Made by a program: the position numbers and the translations under genes. The notes under the pieces were generated by a model. That model was not told where the DNA came from. It was given only the letters and a program-made list of their open reading frames with translations, and did not search any database. A stretch of DNA of 64,000 bases from Nevskiaceae bacterium (lineage in GTDB: Bacteria > Pseudomonadota > Gammaproteobacteria > Nevskiales > Nevskiaceae): assembly GCA_021731445.1 (NCBI GenBank), contig JAKFXK010000010.1, positions 21,218-85,217 of the forward strand, in the 5' to 3' direction. This document shows positions 25,695 through 39,859 of the stretch, one piece after another; the first letter of the stretch is position 1, and every line of letters begins with the position of its first letter.

Positions 25695-27014
25695 TCAGCC
25701 AGTCAGTGGCAGTCGCACGCGCACCAGCAGGCCTGAGCCGCTTGCACCGTCTTCCAGCGTGATGCGGCCGCCGTGACGCTCGACCACCTGGCGGGCGATG
25801 GCGAGGCCCAATCCGGTGCCGCTGGAGTCGGCCATGCCATCCCGCACGAATCGCTCGAACACCGCCTGCCGGCGTTCGGGGGCGATGCCCGGTCCGGTGT
25901 CGCAGACGGTGAGTTCGGCATCGGCATCGACCCGCTTGAGCGCGACATCGACCCTGCCCCCGGCCGGGGTGTGGCGAATGGCGTTGTCGAGCAGATTGGT
26001 GAGCAGGCTGCGCAGGCCCTCGCCGTCGCTGTGAATGCTCAGGGGCTGGCTCTCGACCAGTCCGAGATCCACCTGCTTTTGTGCAGCCAGCGGGAACAAC
26101 TCAGCCAGCACGGTCTTCAGCAGCACTTCGAGATCGAGCGTGGCAAAGCACCGCTCTTGCGGAGTGCCGGGTTCGCTGCGGGCCAGCGCCAGCAACTGGG
26201 CGACGAGACGGCTGGCGCGATCGACCCCCTGCTTGAGGGCGTCGATGGCTTCGCGGCGGTCGCTGTGGCTCATCGCCCCCTGCACACGCTGCACCTGCAA
26301 ACTCACTACCGCGAGCGGTGTGCGTAGTTCGTGGGCGGCATCGGCCAGAAAGGCCTGCTGCCGTTGCGCTGCCTCGGCCTGGCGGGTCAGCAGTTCGTTC
26401 AAGGCGTCGATGACAGGCATCAGCTCGCGCGGTGCGCGATCCACCACCACCTGGCTGCGCTTGGCGGCACCGTGTCGCTGAAGCTGTTCCGCCAACGAGC
26501 GCAGAGGCCGTAGTAGCCGTGAGACGGCCCAGGCCGTGAACAGACCGATCAGCGGCAGAATGAGCAACAGCGGCAACAGCAGCCGCCCTGCACTGATGGC
26601 AGCCATCTCCTTTCTGGCCGAAAGGGCTTGGGCCACTTGCAGCCAGCCGCCGTCCGGCGTGGCGATGGAATACATGTGCCACTCATCGTCGGCGTTCCGC
26701 AGCTCCGAAGGCCCGGCTCTGGTCGGCATGGGCGCACGATCTTCGAGATCAGAGGCGTAGGTCAGAAGCCCTTCACGGCTCCAGAGCTGGATGACGATAT
26801 CGTCGTCCTCCTCGGTCAGATGAAGTTGAGCCTGCTGCGCCAGGGCTTGGGGCGTGAGGTTGTTGGCGATCACCTTCAGACGGTCATCGAACAGCTCATC
26901 CAGCTCTTCCATCGACTGCCAGTACAGGCCCACCGAGGCGACGGCCCCCCCCACGAACAGGCCGACCAGCAGAGTCATCACCAGACGTCGTCGCAGCGAG
27001 GTGCTCTGGTTCAT
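25695..27014 (-). CDS. QseC/PmrB-like sensor histidine kinase
   Basis: A 439-residue membrane kinase. The first helix is near residues 10-30, a periplasmic domain of about 120 residues follows, the second helix (LLLPLLLILPLIGLFTAWAVSRL) leads to HAMP, then H-box DAAHELRTPLAVV, N-box NLLDNAIRHTPAGG, G1 DTGPGI and G2 GTGLGLAIARQVV. The periplasmic part holds an acidic run LTEEDDDIVIQLW, a possible cation-sensing patch as in PmrB/BqsS-like sensors (inference). It overlaps the response regulator by ATGA. Signals such as metal, pH or cationic compounds are all plausible. Confidence 0.92.
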   Translation of the reverse strand: MNQSTSLRRRLVMTLLVGLFVGGAVASVGLYWQSMEELDELFDDRLKVIANNLTPQALAQQAQLHLTEEDDDIVIQLWSREGLLTYASDLEDRAPMPTRAGPSELRNADDEWHMYSIATPDGGWLQVAQALSARKEMAAISAGRLLLPLLLILPLIGLFTAWAVSRLLRPLRSLAEQLQRHGAAKRSQVVVDRAPRELMPVIDALNELLTRQAEAAQRQQAFLADAAHELRTPLAVVSLQVQRVQGAMSHSDRREAIDALKQGVDRASRLVAQLLALARSEPGTPQERCFATLDLEVLLKTVLAELFPLAAQKQVDLGLVESQPLSIHSDGEGLRSLLTNLLDNAIRHTPAGGRVDVALKRVDADAELTVCDTGPGIAPERRQAVFERFVRDGMADSSGTGLGLAIARQVVERHGGRITLEDGASGSGLLVRVRLPLTG

Positions 27015-27676
27015 GCGGTCTCCTTGCGAACGAAATAGCCGACGCCGCGCGCATTGCCGATAAAGTCAGCGTTCAACTTGCGGCGCAGCGCGTGAACATG
27101 CACCTCAAGAGCGTTGCTGGCGATCTCTTCATCCCAGCCGTAAAGCCGCTCCACCAGTTGCTCCTTGGTCCACACCCGGCCCGGTTGCTCCAGCAGCGCG
27201 GTCAGCAGCGCGAACTCGCGGCGGGTGAACAGCACCTCCTGCCCTGCGTAGCTGCCCTCGCGGGTGGCAAGGTCGAGACTGAGGCCGAGGTGTTCGATAT
27301 TGGGCTGGGCATTGCCTGCACGCCGCCGAGCCAGTGCCCGCAAGCGCGCCAGCAACTCGTCCAGCTCGAAGGGCTTGACCAGGTAATCATCCGCACCACT
27401 ATCCAGTCCCTTGACCCGATCGGCCACGGCATCGCGGGCGGTGAGAATCAGCACTGGCGTGTCTGAGCCTGCGCGGCGTGCGTCAGTGAGCACCCGCAGG
27501 CCGTCACGTCCTGGCAGGCCCAGGTCGAGCAGCACCATGTCGTAGCTCGTGGCCTGCCAATGCGTGCTGGCGGCAAGGCCATCGCGCACCCAGTCCACGG
27601 CATGGGTGTGCTGGGCGAGGCTTTTTTGCAGCGCCTCGCCCAGCATCGCATCGTCTTCAACCAGCAGGATTCGCAT
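27011..27676 (-). CDS. OmpR-family response regulator (QseB/PmrA/BqsR-like)
   Basis: A 221-residue regulator. The receiver domain has the acidic pair EDD, phospho-acceptor Asp51 (MVLLDLGLPGRDG), Thr in ILTARDA and Lys in DDYLVKPFELDELLARL. The C-terminal winged helix (LFTRREFALLTALLEQPGRVWTKEQLVERLYGW) binds direct repeats, which in the PmrA and BqsR relatives have an 11-bp period. The five such repeats in this window, one in front of its own operon, make it the prime candidate to bind them. It lies 32 bp after pepSY and is coupled to the kinase. Confidence 0.93.
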   Translation of the reverse strand: MRILLVEDDAMLGEALQKSLAQHTHAVDWVRDGLAASTHWQATSYDMVLLDLGLPGRDGLRVLTDARRAGSDTPVLILTARDAVADRVKGLDSGADDYLVKPFELDELLARLRALARRRAGNAQPNIEHLGLSLDLATREGSYAGQEVLFTRREFALLTALLEQPGRVWTKEQLVERLYGWDEEIASNALEVHVHALRRKLNADFIGNARGVGYFVRKETA

Positions 27677-27708
27677 GGTGTGTCGGCTCTCTGAAACAGG
27701 CCTTGAGC

Positions 27709-28083
27709 TTAGTCAGCCAGGCCCTTGGCCGCACCTTCGTGCTCATCTTCGCCCTCGTCGCTGTCATCAGCCTTGCTCGACAGCACCGCACCGGTCACGG
27801 CATCGAGGCGCACTTCACGCACATCCTGCCCATTCACCAGTTCGATCTCGTAGGCCAGCGGGCCTTCGTCCCCTTCCAGCTCGGCCTTGACTGCCTTGCC
27901 GCCAAACTGGGTCTGGCTGCGGGCGATGGCATCGCTCAGGGTGATCTTGGCGGCCTGCGATTCACGAATCGCGTCGTTCTCAGGGACCGCCTGTTTGGCC
28001 GCAATGGCGACGGTGGCAGAGGCGAGCACGAGGCCACCGGCAATGAGCAAAGCGGGTTTGGTCCAACGTTTGAAAGCAGTCAT
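27709..28083 (-). CDS. PepSY-domain periplasmic protein
   Basis: A 124-residue protein with a signal peptide (LLIAGGLVLASATVAIA) and one PepSY domain: AAKITLSDAIARSQTQFGGKAVKAELEGDEGPLAYEIELVNGQDVREVRLDAVTGAVLSS. The acidic tail (DDSDEGEDEHEG) could bind cations. PepSY proteins encoded next to two-component systems often tune or sense with the kinase. ATG 28083 has AAGGA upstream; the ORF-track extension has no signal sequence at its N-terminus. It is the first gene of the pepSY-RR-HK operon, 57 bp from box D. Confidence 0.88.
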   Translation of the reverse strand: MTAFKRWTKPALLIAGGLVLASATVAIAAKQAVPENDAIRESQAAKITLSDAIARSQTQFGGKAVKAELEGDEGPLAYEIELVNGQDVREVRLDAVTGAVLSSKADDSDEGEDEHEGAAKGLAD

Positions 28084-28139
28084 GGAGATTCCTTCATCAA
28101 GAGGCGGCTTATGCCGCTGAAGCATCCTCGCTGCGCAGA

Positions 28140-28156
28140 ATTAAGTGGGCATTAGC
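28140..28156 (-). promoter_or_regulatory. Response-regulator box D, autoregulatory site of pepSY-RR-HK
   Basis: Minus strand GCTAAT-GCCCA-CTTAAT, 57 bp before the pepSY start codon. Almost identical to box B in sequence and in distance to its gene. Its position implies control of the two-component operon by its own regulator. Confidence 0.75.
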
Positions 28157-28170
28157 TTTCGCCGAAACTG

Positions 28171-29505
28171 CTATCGAGTCGGCCAGCGCGTGTGATGGTC
28201 GTCGATCACAAAGGCATGAGCGTGCTGCGATGCAGGCGCGTGCGCTGCCAGATGCGGGTGATCGGCAGGCAGATCATCGTGGCGATGCGCTAGCGCGTCG
28301 CTGTCTTCCTGCGGCCAGAACCAGTGCGCCAGCGCGATGCCAAGCAGAGCCAGTGCCGCCATGGCCCAGAGTGCGGCCGCGATACTGACCTTGGCCCCCA
28401 GCCAGCCGACTACCGGGTAGGCGATCAGCCAGCAGGCATGGGAGAGCGAGAACTGTGCGGCGAACAGGGCGGGACGATCCCGCTCATTGGATGAGCGCCG
28501 CAGCAGGCGTCCGCCGGGCGTGACCAGTCCGGCATAGCTCATACCCAGCAGCAGCCAGCCGCTGAGCATGGCCGGCCATTGCAGTGCCGGTGTGAGCTGC
28601 CGCCACGCCACCGCGACGGCGATCAATACGCCGCAGAGCATCGTTGCCGCCGTGAGCATCACGCTGCGATCGCTGTAGCGCGTGAGCAGGCGCGGCAGCA
28701 ACAGCGCCACCAGCATCGAGCCCGCGCCGTAGGTCGCTAGTGCAATGGCAACCGCACTCTCCGGCCGCGACAGGCCCTCGCGCACGATCACCACGGTGTT
28801 GACGATCACCATCGCGCTGCCAGCGGCGGCGGTGAGCGTGAGGGCTAGCAGGCCGCGCAAGCGCGGGGTGGCCAGATAGATACGCAGGCCCTGGGTGAGC
28901 TTGCGACCGACCCTGAGCTGTGGCCCGGCGGCAGGCGCCACTGGAAGCACCACCGAGAGCACCAACAGTGCCGAGCCAATGAAGCCAACCGCGGTGCCGA
29001 AGAACAAGCCCTGGTAGCTGATGACCAGCAGCAGCGCGGCCGCAAGCGCCGGACTCAAGAGATTTTCGAGGTCGTAGGCCAGGCGCGAGAGCGTCAGCGC
29101 GCGGGTGTAATCCGCCTCATCCGGCAGCACCTCCGGAATGGTCGCCTGAAAGATCGGCGTGAACGCCGCCGAACTGCTTTGCAGCACGAAGATCAGCAGG
29201 TAGATCTGCCAGATCTGATCCACCCAAGGCAGCAGCAGCACCACGGCCAGTCGGCTGACATCGAGGCTCACCAGCAGCGTGCGGCGCGGCAGCCGATTGG
29301 CGTAGGCGCCGGCGACGGGCGCGATCAGCACATAGGCGACCATCTTGATGGCGAGCGCCGTGCCGAGCACGGCACCGGCATCCTTGCCTGCCAGGTCATA
29401 GGCCAACAGGCCGAGTGCGACGGTGGCCAGACCCGTGCCGACCAGCGCCACGATCTGCGCGAAGAACAGTTGGCGATAGGTTCGGTTCTTCAGGATGGAA
29501 AACAT
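28171..29505 (-). CDS. MFS transporter with His-rich C-terminal tail
   Basis: A 444-residue major-facilitator protein. It starts MFSILKNRTYRQLFFAQIVALVGTGLATVALGLLAYDLAG and carries RLPRRTLLVSLDVSRLAVVLLL between helices 2 and 3. The last 45 residues are cytosolic and rich in His (HRHDDLPADHPHLAAHAPASQHAHAFVIDDHHTR), which suggests metal binding. Such MFS proteins occur in nickel/cobalt operons as exporters. ATG 29505 is preferred to the ORF-track start. It lies 13 bp after the anchor gene and is the last gene of the metal operon. Confidence 0.85.
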   Translation of the reverse strand: MFSILKNRTYRQLFFAQIVALVGTGLATVALGLLAYDLAGKDAGAVLGTALAIKMVAYVLIAPVAGAYANRLPRRTLLVSLDVSRLAVVLLLPWVDQIWQIYLLIFVLQSSSAAFTPIFQATIPEVLPDEADYTRALTLSRLAYDLENLLSPALAAALLLVISYQGLFFGTAVGFIGSALLVLSVVLPVAPAAGPQLRVGRKLTQGLRIYLATPRLRGLLALTLTAAAGSAMVIVNTVVIVREGLSRPESAVAIALATYGAGSMLVALLLPRLLTRYSDRSVMLTAATMLCGVLIAVAVAWRQLTPALQWPAMLSGWLLLGMSYAGLVTPGGRLLRRSSNERDRPALFAAQFSLSHACWLIAYPVVGWLGAKVSIAAALWAMAALALLGIALAHWFWPQEDSDALAHRHDDLPADHPHLAAHAPASQHAHAFVIDDHHTRWPTR

Positions 29506-29518
29506 GCGCGTGCTCCGA

Positions 29519-30112
29519 TCAGCCCGGCCGGTAGAGCTTCTCGAAGTAGCCACTGACCTTGACCGTAATGGTCACGGCCTCCGTGCCCTTGTTCTTCCAA
29601 TACCAGCCATGCGAGCCGCCGAAGGGGGCGGTGAAACTGCCGTGGCCTTCGGACTTGGCGCGATCCTTCCAGTGGGTCGTGAAGTTGTCGCCATCGTTCG
29701 GCTTCTCGCCGTGCATGTCGAAGTTCACCGGGCCGCCGGTGCTCTTCCAGCTGAAGACGAAGGCCTCGCCCGCCTTCATCTGCGCCTTGATCTCGGCCCC
29801 TTCGTTGGCTTGCAGGGTGAGCGTCATCTCGCCGCTCTGGTAGGGCGTGGGCTGCTGGATCACGCTCTCGATCACCGCTGCTGGCGCGTCGCTCATCACC
29901 ACAGCAGGCGCTGGGACCGCTGCGCTCTCGGCAGCAGCGGGTGTGTGCAACGCCGTCAGGCCCATTGCCTTACCCAGGCCGGTGGGGTCAATGCCGTATT
30001 CGGCGGGCAGAACGGCGGCAATCAGGATGCCCCCGGCAGCCACCACCGCAAAGGCGGTCGCCTTGAGCAGCTGCAGCGTCGTGGCGTGCAGTGTGGGGTT
30101 GGTTTCGGTCAT
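29519..30112 (-). CDS. Single-pass transmembrane anchor protein of metal operon
   Basis: A 197-residue protein with one N-terminal helix (LLKATAFAVVAAGGILIAAVL), a Pro/Ala-rich linker and a beta-rich periplasmic domain (GEMTLTLQANEGAEIKAQMKAGEAFVFSWKSTGGPVNFDMHGEKPNDGD ... FGGSHGWYWKNKGTEAVTITVKVSGYFEKL). Proteins like this appear in databases as transmembrane anchor proteins beside HupE and Czc genes. The biochemical role is unknown. It lies 10 bp after hupE. Confidence 0.7.
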   Translation of the reverse strand: MTETNPTLHATTLQLLKATAFAVVAAGGILIAAVLPAEYGIDPTGLGKAMGLTALHTPAAAESAAVPAPAVVMSDAPAAVIESVIQQPTPYQSGEMTLTLQANEGAEIKAQMKAGEAFVFSWKSTGGPVNFDMHGEKPNDGDNFTTHWKDRAKSEGHGSFTAPFGGSHGWYWKNKGTEAVTITVKVSGYFEKLYRPG

Positions 30113-30122
30113 GGCAGTCTCA

Positions 30123-30818
30123 TCAGGATTGGAAGTAGCCGGCGAGCTGGTAGCCGGTGAGCACGAAGCCCGCCGTCATCAGCACCATGTTGGCGGCAAA
30201 GGCTTGGCGGGTGAAGGCGCTGGTGCGCCGCCAGAAACCCATGACGATCAGGATGGCCGCGAGCGCCAGCAGCTGGCCGATTTCGACGCCGACGTTGAAG
30301 GCCAGCATGTTGGGCACCAGGCCGTCTTTCGACAGCGCGAAGTCTTGCAGCTTGGTGGCGAGTCCGAAGCCATGAAACAGGCCGAAGATCAGCACCGCTG
30401 CCTTGGTGTTGGGCTGAAACCCCAGCACGCGCTGAAACGCGCCGAGATTGTCGAGCGCCTTGTAGACCACCGAGAGGCCGATGATGGCGTCTACCAGATA
30501 GGGGTTGACGTGCGTGCCGCTGAGCACGCCGAACAGCAGTGTGCTGCTGTGGCCGATAGCGAACAGGGTGACGTAGAGGCCGACATCCTTGAGTCGATAC
30601 AGGAAAAAGATCACCCCGAACAAAAACAGCAGGTGGTCATAGCCCGTGACCATGTGCTTGGCACCGAGATACAGGTAGGGCAACAGTTGCGCGCCCTGCG
30701 CGGACTCGATGAAAGCGCCGTCGTCTTCCGCCACGCCATGCGCGGCGGCGGCACCGGCCCAGAGCAGGCCGGGCAACAGCAGGGTGAGTGCGTGGCCTAT
30801 GCGATGCAGCGTGCTCAC
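30123..30818 (-). CDS. HupE/UreJ-family membrane protein
   Basis: A 231-residue protein with a signal-like N-terminus (LLLPGLLWAGAAAAHG) and about six helices. Conserved segments are YLGAKHMVTGYDHLLFLFGVIFF (HxxxGxDHLLF), FAIGHSSTLL, and FGLFHGFGLA. HupE/UreJ proteins are linked to nickel or cobalt transport. The start is GTG 30818, overlapping the small upstream gene by GTGA. In this operon it may supply or permit limited Ni/Co movement alongside the exporters. Confidence 0.88.
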   Translation of the reverse strand: MSTLHRIGHALTLLLPGLLWAGAAAAHGVAEDDGAFIESAQGAQLLPYLYLGAKHMVTGYDHLLFLFGVIFFLYRLKDVGLYVTLFAIGHSSTLLFGVLSGTHVNPYLVDAIIGLSVVYKALDNLGAFQRVLGFQPNTKAAVLIFGLFHGFGLATKLQDFALSKDGLVPNMLAFNVGVEIGQLLALAAILIVMGFWRRTSAFTRQAFAANMVLMTAGFVLTGYQLAGYFQS

Positions 30819-31045
30819 GGCTGCTTGGGTGCGGCGGGAGCGGCTTCAGCGGCGGGCGCAGGCTCTGCCTTCTTCGCCGCTGGCTTGTGCGCGTGCTTGG
30901 GCTTGGGCGTGCTGGCCGCAGGCGGGGCCGACTTGCTCACTTCGGGCTTCAGCGGCAGCGGCGTTTCATCGTCATGCTGGGGATGGGCGAAGGCCGGTGC
31001 GGCGAGCAGGCAGAGCAGCAAGGGGGCGATCAACTTTAGTTTCAT
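30815..31045 (-). CDS. Small secreted Ala/Pro/Lys-rich protein
   Basis: A 76-residue protein with a clear signal peptide (MKLKLIAPLLLCLLAAPAFA) followed by a low-complexity mature part rich in Pro, Ala, Lys and some His (HPQHDDETPLPLKP, KPKHAHKPAAKKAEPAPAAEAAP). It could bind metal or act as a periplasmic spacer; no family is recognised. ATG 31045 is used because it starts the signal. It is coupled to hupE by GTGA. Confidence 0.65.
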   Translation of the reverse strand: MKLKLIAPLLLCLLAAPAFAHPQHDDETPLPLKPEVSKSAPPAASTPKPKHAHKPAAKKAEPAPAAEAAPAAPKQP

Positions 31046-31120
31046 GGGTGATTCCTTGGGGAGGTGACAGGGTGACTGATGACTACTGGTGACGGTACGC
31101 ATGCGAGCTGCAATGAGGGT

Positions 31121-31651
31121 TCACGGCCAGGGCCTTGGCGTGCCGCGCTCATCGAGCAGCACCATATCCTGCGTCGCCCCCTCGCCGACATGGGCGGCAT
31201 CGAGGCGGATGTCCTTGATCTGCAAGCCCAGGCCAACCGGCCGTTCACGCGCCAGCCGCCGCAGGTTTTCGGCATTCACATGGCCGTCGATGAAGTAGCC
31301 CATGTAGCGGGCCGGATGGCAGCCTCTTGCGGTGCTGGGCACGCGCCAGTTGCGGCGCACGAGGGCGAGGTCGTCAATCTCGACATCGCGCACCGTGAAG
31401 CCCTCGGCGCGCAGTGCCTCCATCCAGCCGGCGGCGCAGTTGCACTGGTGCGTCCACGCCACTTCGACGAGCTTTTCGGGTGCCACCGGGAACAGCGTCT
31501 GCCAATTCAGAATGACCGCAGCCAGCGCGCCAAAAGGCAGCGCGATGCCGAGCGCGATCTTGAGTTCCTTGGGCACTCGGCTAGCGGCCTCCGGCTTGGT
31601 GCTGAGCTTGGGCTTGGCCGATACGCTGCGGGGCGTCGATTTACGGGGCAT
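31121..31651 (-). CDS. DUF411-like metal-binding protein
   Basis: A 176-residue protein with a Lys/Pro-rich N-terminus, one membrane helix (IALGIALPFGALAAVIL) and a C-terminal DUF411-like domain: VEVAWTHQCNCAAGWMEALRAEGFTVRDVEIDDLALVRRNWRVP, then RGCHPARYMGYFIDGHVNAENLRRLARERPVGLGL. The usual TCGCC metal motif of the family appears here as QCNCA, with the later Cys-His (GCHPA) and GHV kept. A membrane-anchored periplasmic metal-handling role is inferred. GTG 31666 is an alternative start. Confidence 0.7.
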   Translation of the reverse strand: MPRKSTPRSVSAKPKLSTKPEAASRVPKELKIALGIALPFGALAAVILNWQTLFPVAPEKLVEVAWTHQCNCAAGWMEALRAEGFTVRDVEIDDLALVRRNWRVPSTARGCHPARYMGYFIDGHVNAENLRRLARERPVGLGLQIKDIRLDAAHVGEGATQDMVLLDERGTPRPWP

Positions 31652-31666
31652 GTGCCGGTCGTCCAC

Positions 31667-33289
31667 TCAGTCGAAACGCCCGCAGACTGTCGGGGAGACG
31701 GCACTGGGGTTGGCATCGAATTGGGTGAATGCCTGACCGAGGATGCGGCCATCAAACCCCGCACCTTCGGGGAAATCTGCTGCCTGGATGTTCAGCCCCA
31801 GCAGCCAGGCCACCGTCGGCGTGATGTCGATGTTTTCGGCCTGTTCGGGCAGGCGGTCAAAGTCGCTGACGGTCGGGCTTGAAGCGGCGATGACCTGCCC
31901 CTTCTTCACCCACGGTGAGCCGCCACTGATGAGCATGACGTTGCGGAAGGTGACCGGATGGCCGTGGTTGCCAGGGATGGGATTACCCGTCGCATCCGGC
32001 TCCGAAAACTTGAAGCCGCGCGCCGAGACCAGCACCAGATCGCCGAGGTTGGGATGCTTGGAGACGAGACTGCTGGGCATGGTGCCGTCGGGGTCGGCGG
32101 CGTCATCAGTGGTGTACCAGGCCCCGGCGATCTGCGCGGCGTTGGTGGGGCGCGTGGCGCCGGGGCAGAGCGTGGCGCAAGGAGTGGTGCCGACGAGGCA
32201 GGCGCGCGCGGCGCGCAGCGCGGCTTGTCGCTGGGCCAGTGGCAGGCTGCGATCCATCACGTAAATGCTGTCGCTGCCGCCGTTCTGCACAGCGGTCATC
32301 GGCGTGAAGCAGCTGGCGAGTGCGTCCAACGTGCTCTGCGTGGAGATGCCGTTAACGAAGGGATTGGTGGCGATGTCGGTGCCGTGGTCGCTGGTGACGA
32401 TCATCACGGTGTTCTCCCACCGGCCTGCATCTTCGAGCGCGGTGCGCAGACGGCCGATCTGGGTATCAGCCGTCACCAGTGCATTGGCGCGCGCGGCAGT
32501 GCCCAGGGCATGGGCGAAGCGATCGACATCGCCGAGGCTCACGAAGAAAAAGTCCGCATCCGGCAACTGCGTGAGCGCCTGCTGCATGGTGGGCGCATCG
32601 GGGGTGTATTCAAAGCCGGGGCCGATGTAGGCCGGGCTGGTGGTCGGGTCCCAGTGGGTATCCGGGATGGCGTTGAACACTTTCGTGTTGCGGTTGGCGC
32701 GCATCGGGTCGAAGGCATCGCCTGCGAAGATCTCGAACATGTACTTTTTAGACATGGTCGCGCCGGTCTTGATGGCGGGGTTGATGCCCTTCACGCGGCA
32801 TTGCTGGTCGATCCAGGTGAAGACGGTGTTGGCGGTGAGTTCTTCCGGCAACGAAAGGTCACGCTCGACGGGATTCAGCGGGTCAAGAAAGTCGATGAAG
32901 TTGTTGGTGGCGATGCCGCTGCGGGCCGGGTTGATGCCCGTCATCATCGCCACATGGTTGGGGATGGTCTCAGCCGAGAAAATCGCGCGGCTCTCGTTGT
33001 AGAAGGTGCCTTCGGTTTTCAGCGCATTGAGGTTGGGCGTGGTGGCGGTGATCTCTTGCGGCATAAGGCTATCGACCACGGCAACGACCACGGTGAGCTT
33101 CTTCGCACCCAGCACCGGTGGCGTGCTCGGTGGGGTGCTTGGCGGCGTTGACGGCGGCGTGCCTGGGGCCGGTTTCGGCGTGGTCGGTGCGTTGCCCAAG
33201 TCAGGCGCGGAACTCATGCCGCAACCGGCAATGAGCAGCGTGGCGGCGATGCCGACGAATGGGGTGAACAGTGTGCGATGGAGTGGCAT
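31667..33289 (-). CDS. Lipoprotein phosphodiesterase/alkaline-phosphatase superfamily protein
   Basis: A 540-residue protein starting MPLHRTLFTPFVGIAATLLIAGCG, a lipoprotein signal (lipobox IAGC). A TPPSTPPSTPPSTPP linker follows, then a type I phosphodiesterase/nucleotide pyrophosphatase-like domain. Visible are VVAVVDSLMPQEITATTPNLNAL, the nucleophile region FSAETIPNHVAMMTG, SLGDVDRFAHALG, VTSDHGTD and GNHGHP, which supply the two-metal ligands. It would hydrolyse phosphate esters in the periplasm. Its place in a cobalt/nickel operon is unusual; phosphate release to precipitate metal is one speculative reading. Confidence 0.75.
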   Translation of the reverse strand: MPLHRTLFTPFVGIAATLLIAGCGMSSAPDLGNAPTTPKPAPGTPPSTPPSTPPSTPPVLGAKKLTVVVAVVDSLMPQEITATTPNLNALKTEGTFYNESRAIFSAETIPNHVAMMTGINPARSGIATNNFIDFLDPLNPVERDLSLPEELTANTVFTWIDQQCRVKGINPAIKTGATMSKKYMFEIFAGDAFDPMRANRNTKVFNAIPDTHWDPTTSPAYIGPGFEYTPDAPTMQQALTQLPDADFFFVSLGDVDRFAHALGTAARANALVTADTQIGRLRTALEDAGRWENTVMIVTSDHGTDIATNPFVNGISTQSTLDALASCFTPMTAVQNGGSDSIYVMDRSLPLAQRQAALRAARACLVGTTPCATLCPGATRPTNAAQIAGAWYTTDDAADPDGTMPSSLVSKHPNLGDLVLVSARGFKFSEPDATGNPIPGNHGHPVTFRNVMLISGGSPWVKKGQVIAASSPTVSDFDRLPEQAENIDITPTVAWLLGLNIQAADFPEGAGFDGRILGQAFTQFDANPSAVSPTVCGRFD

Positions 33290-33323
33290 GAGTGCGCCTG
33301 CGAGAAGGATGGTGAAACTAGGT

Positions 33324-39854
<6,531 letters not shown>

Positions 39855-39859
39855 GGAGA

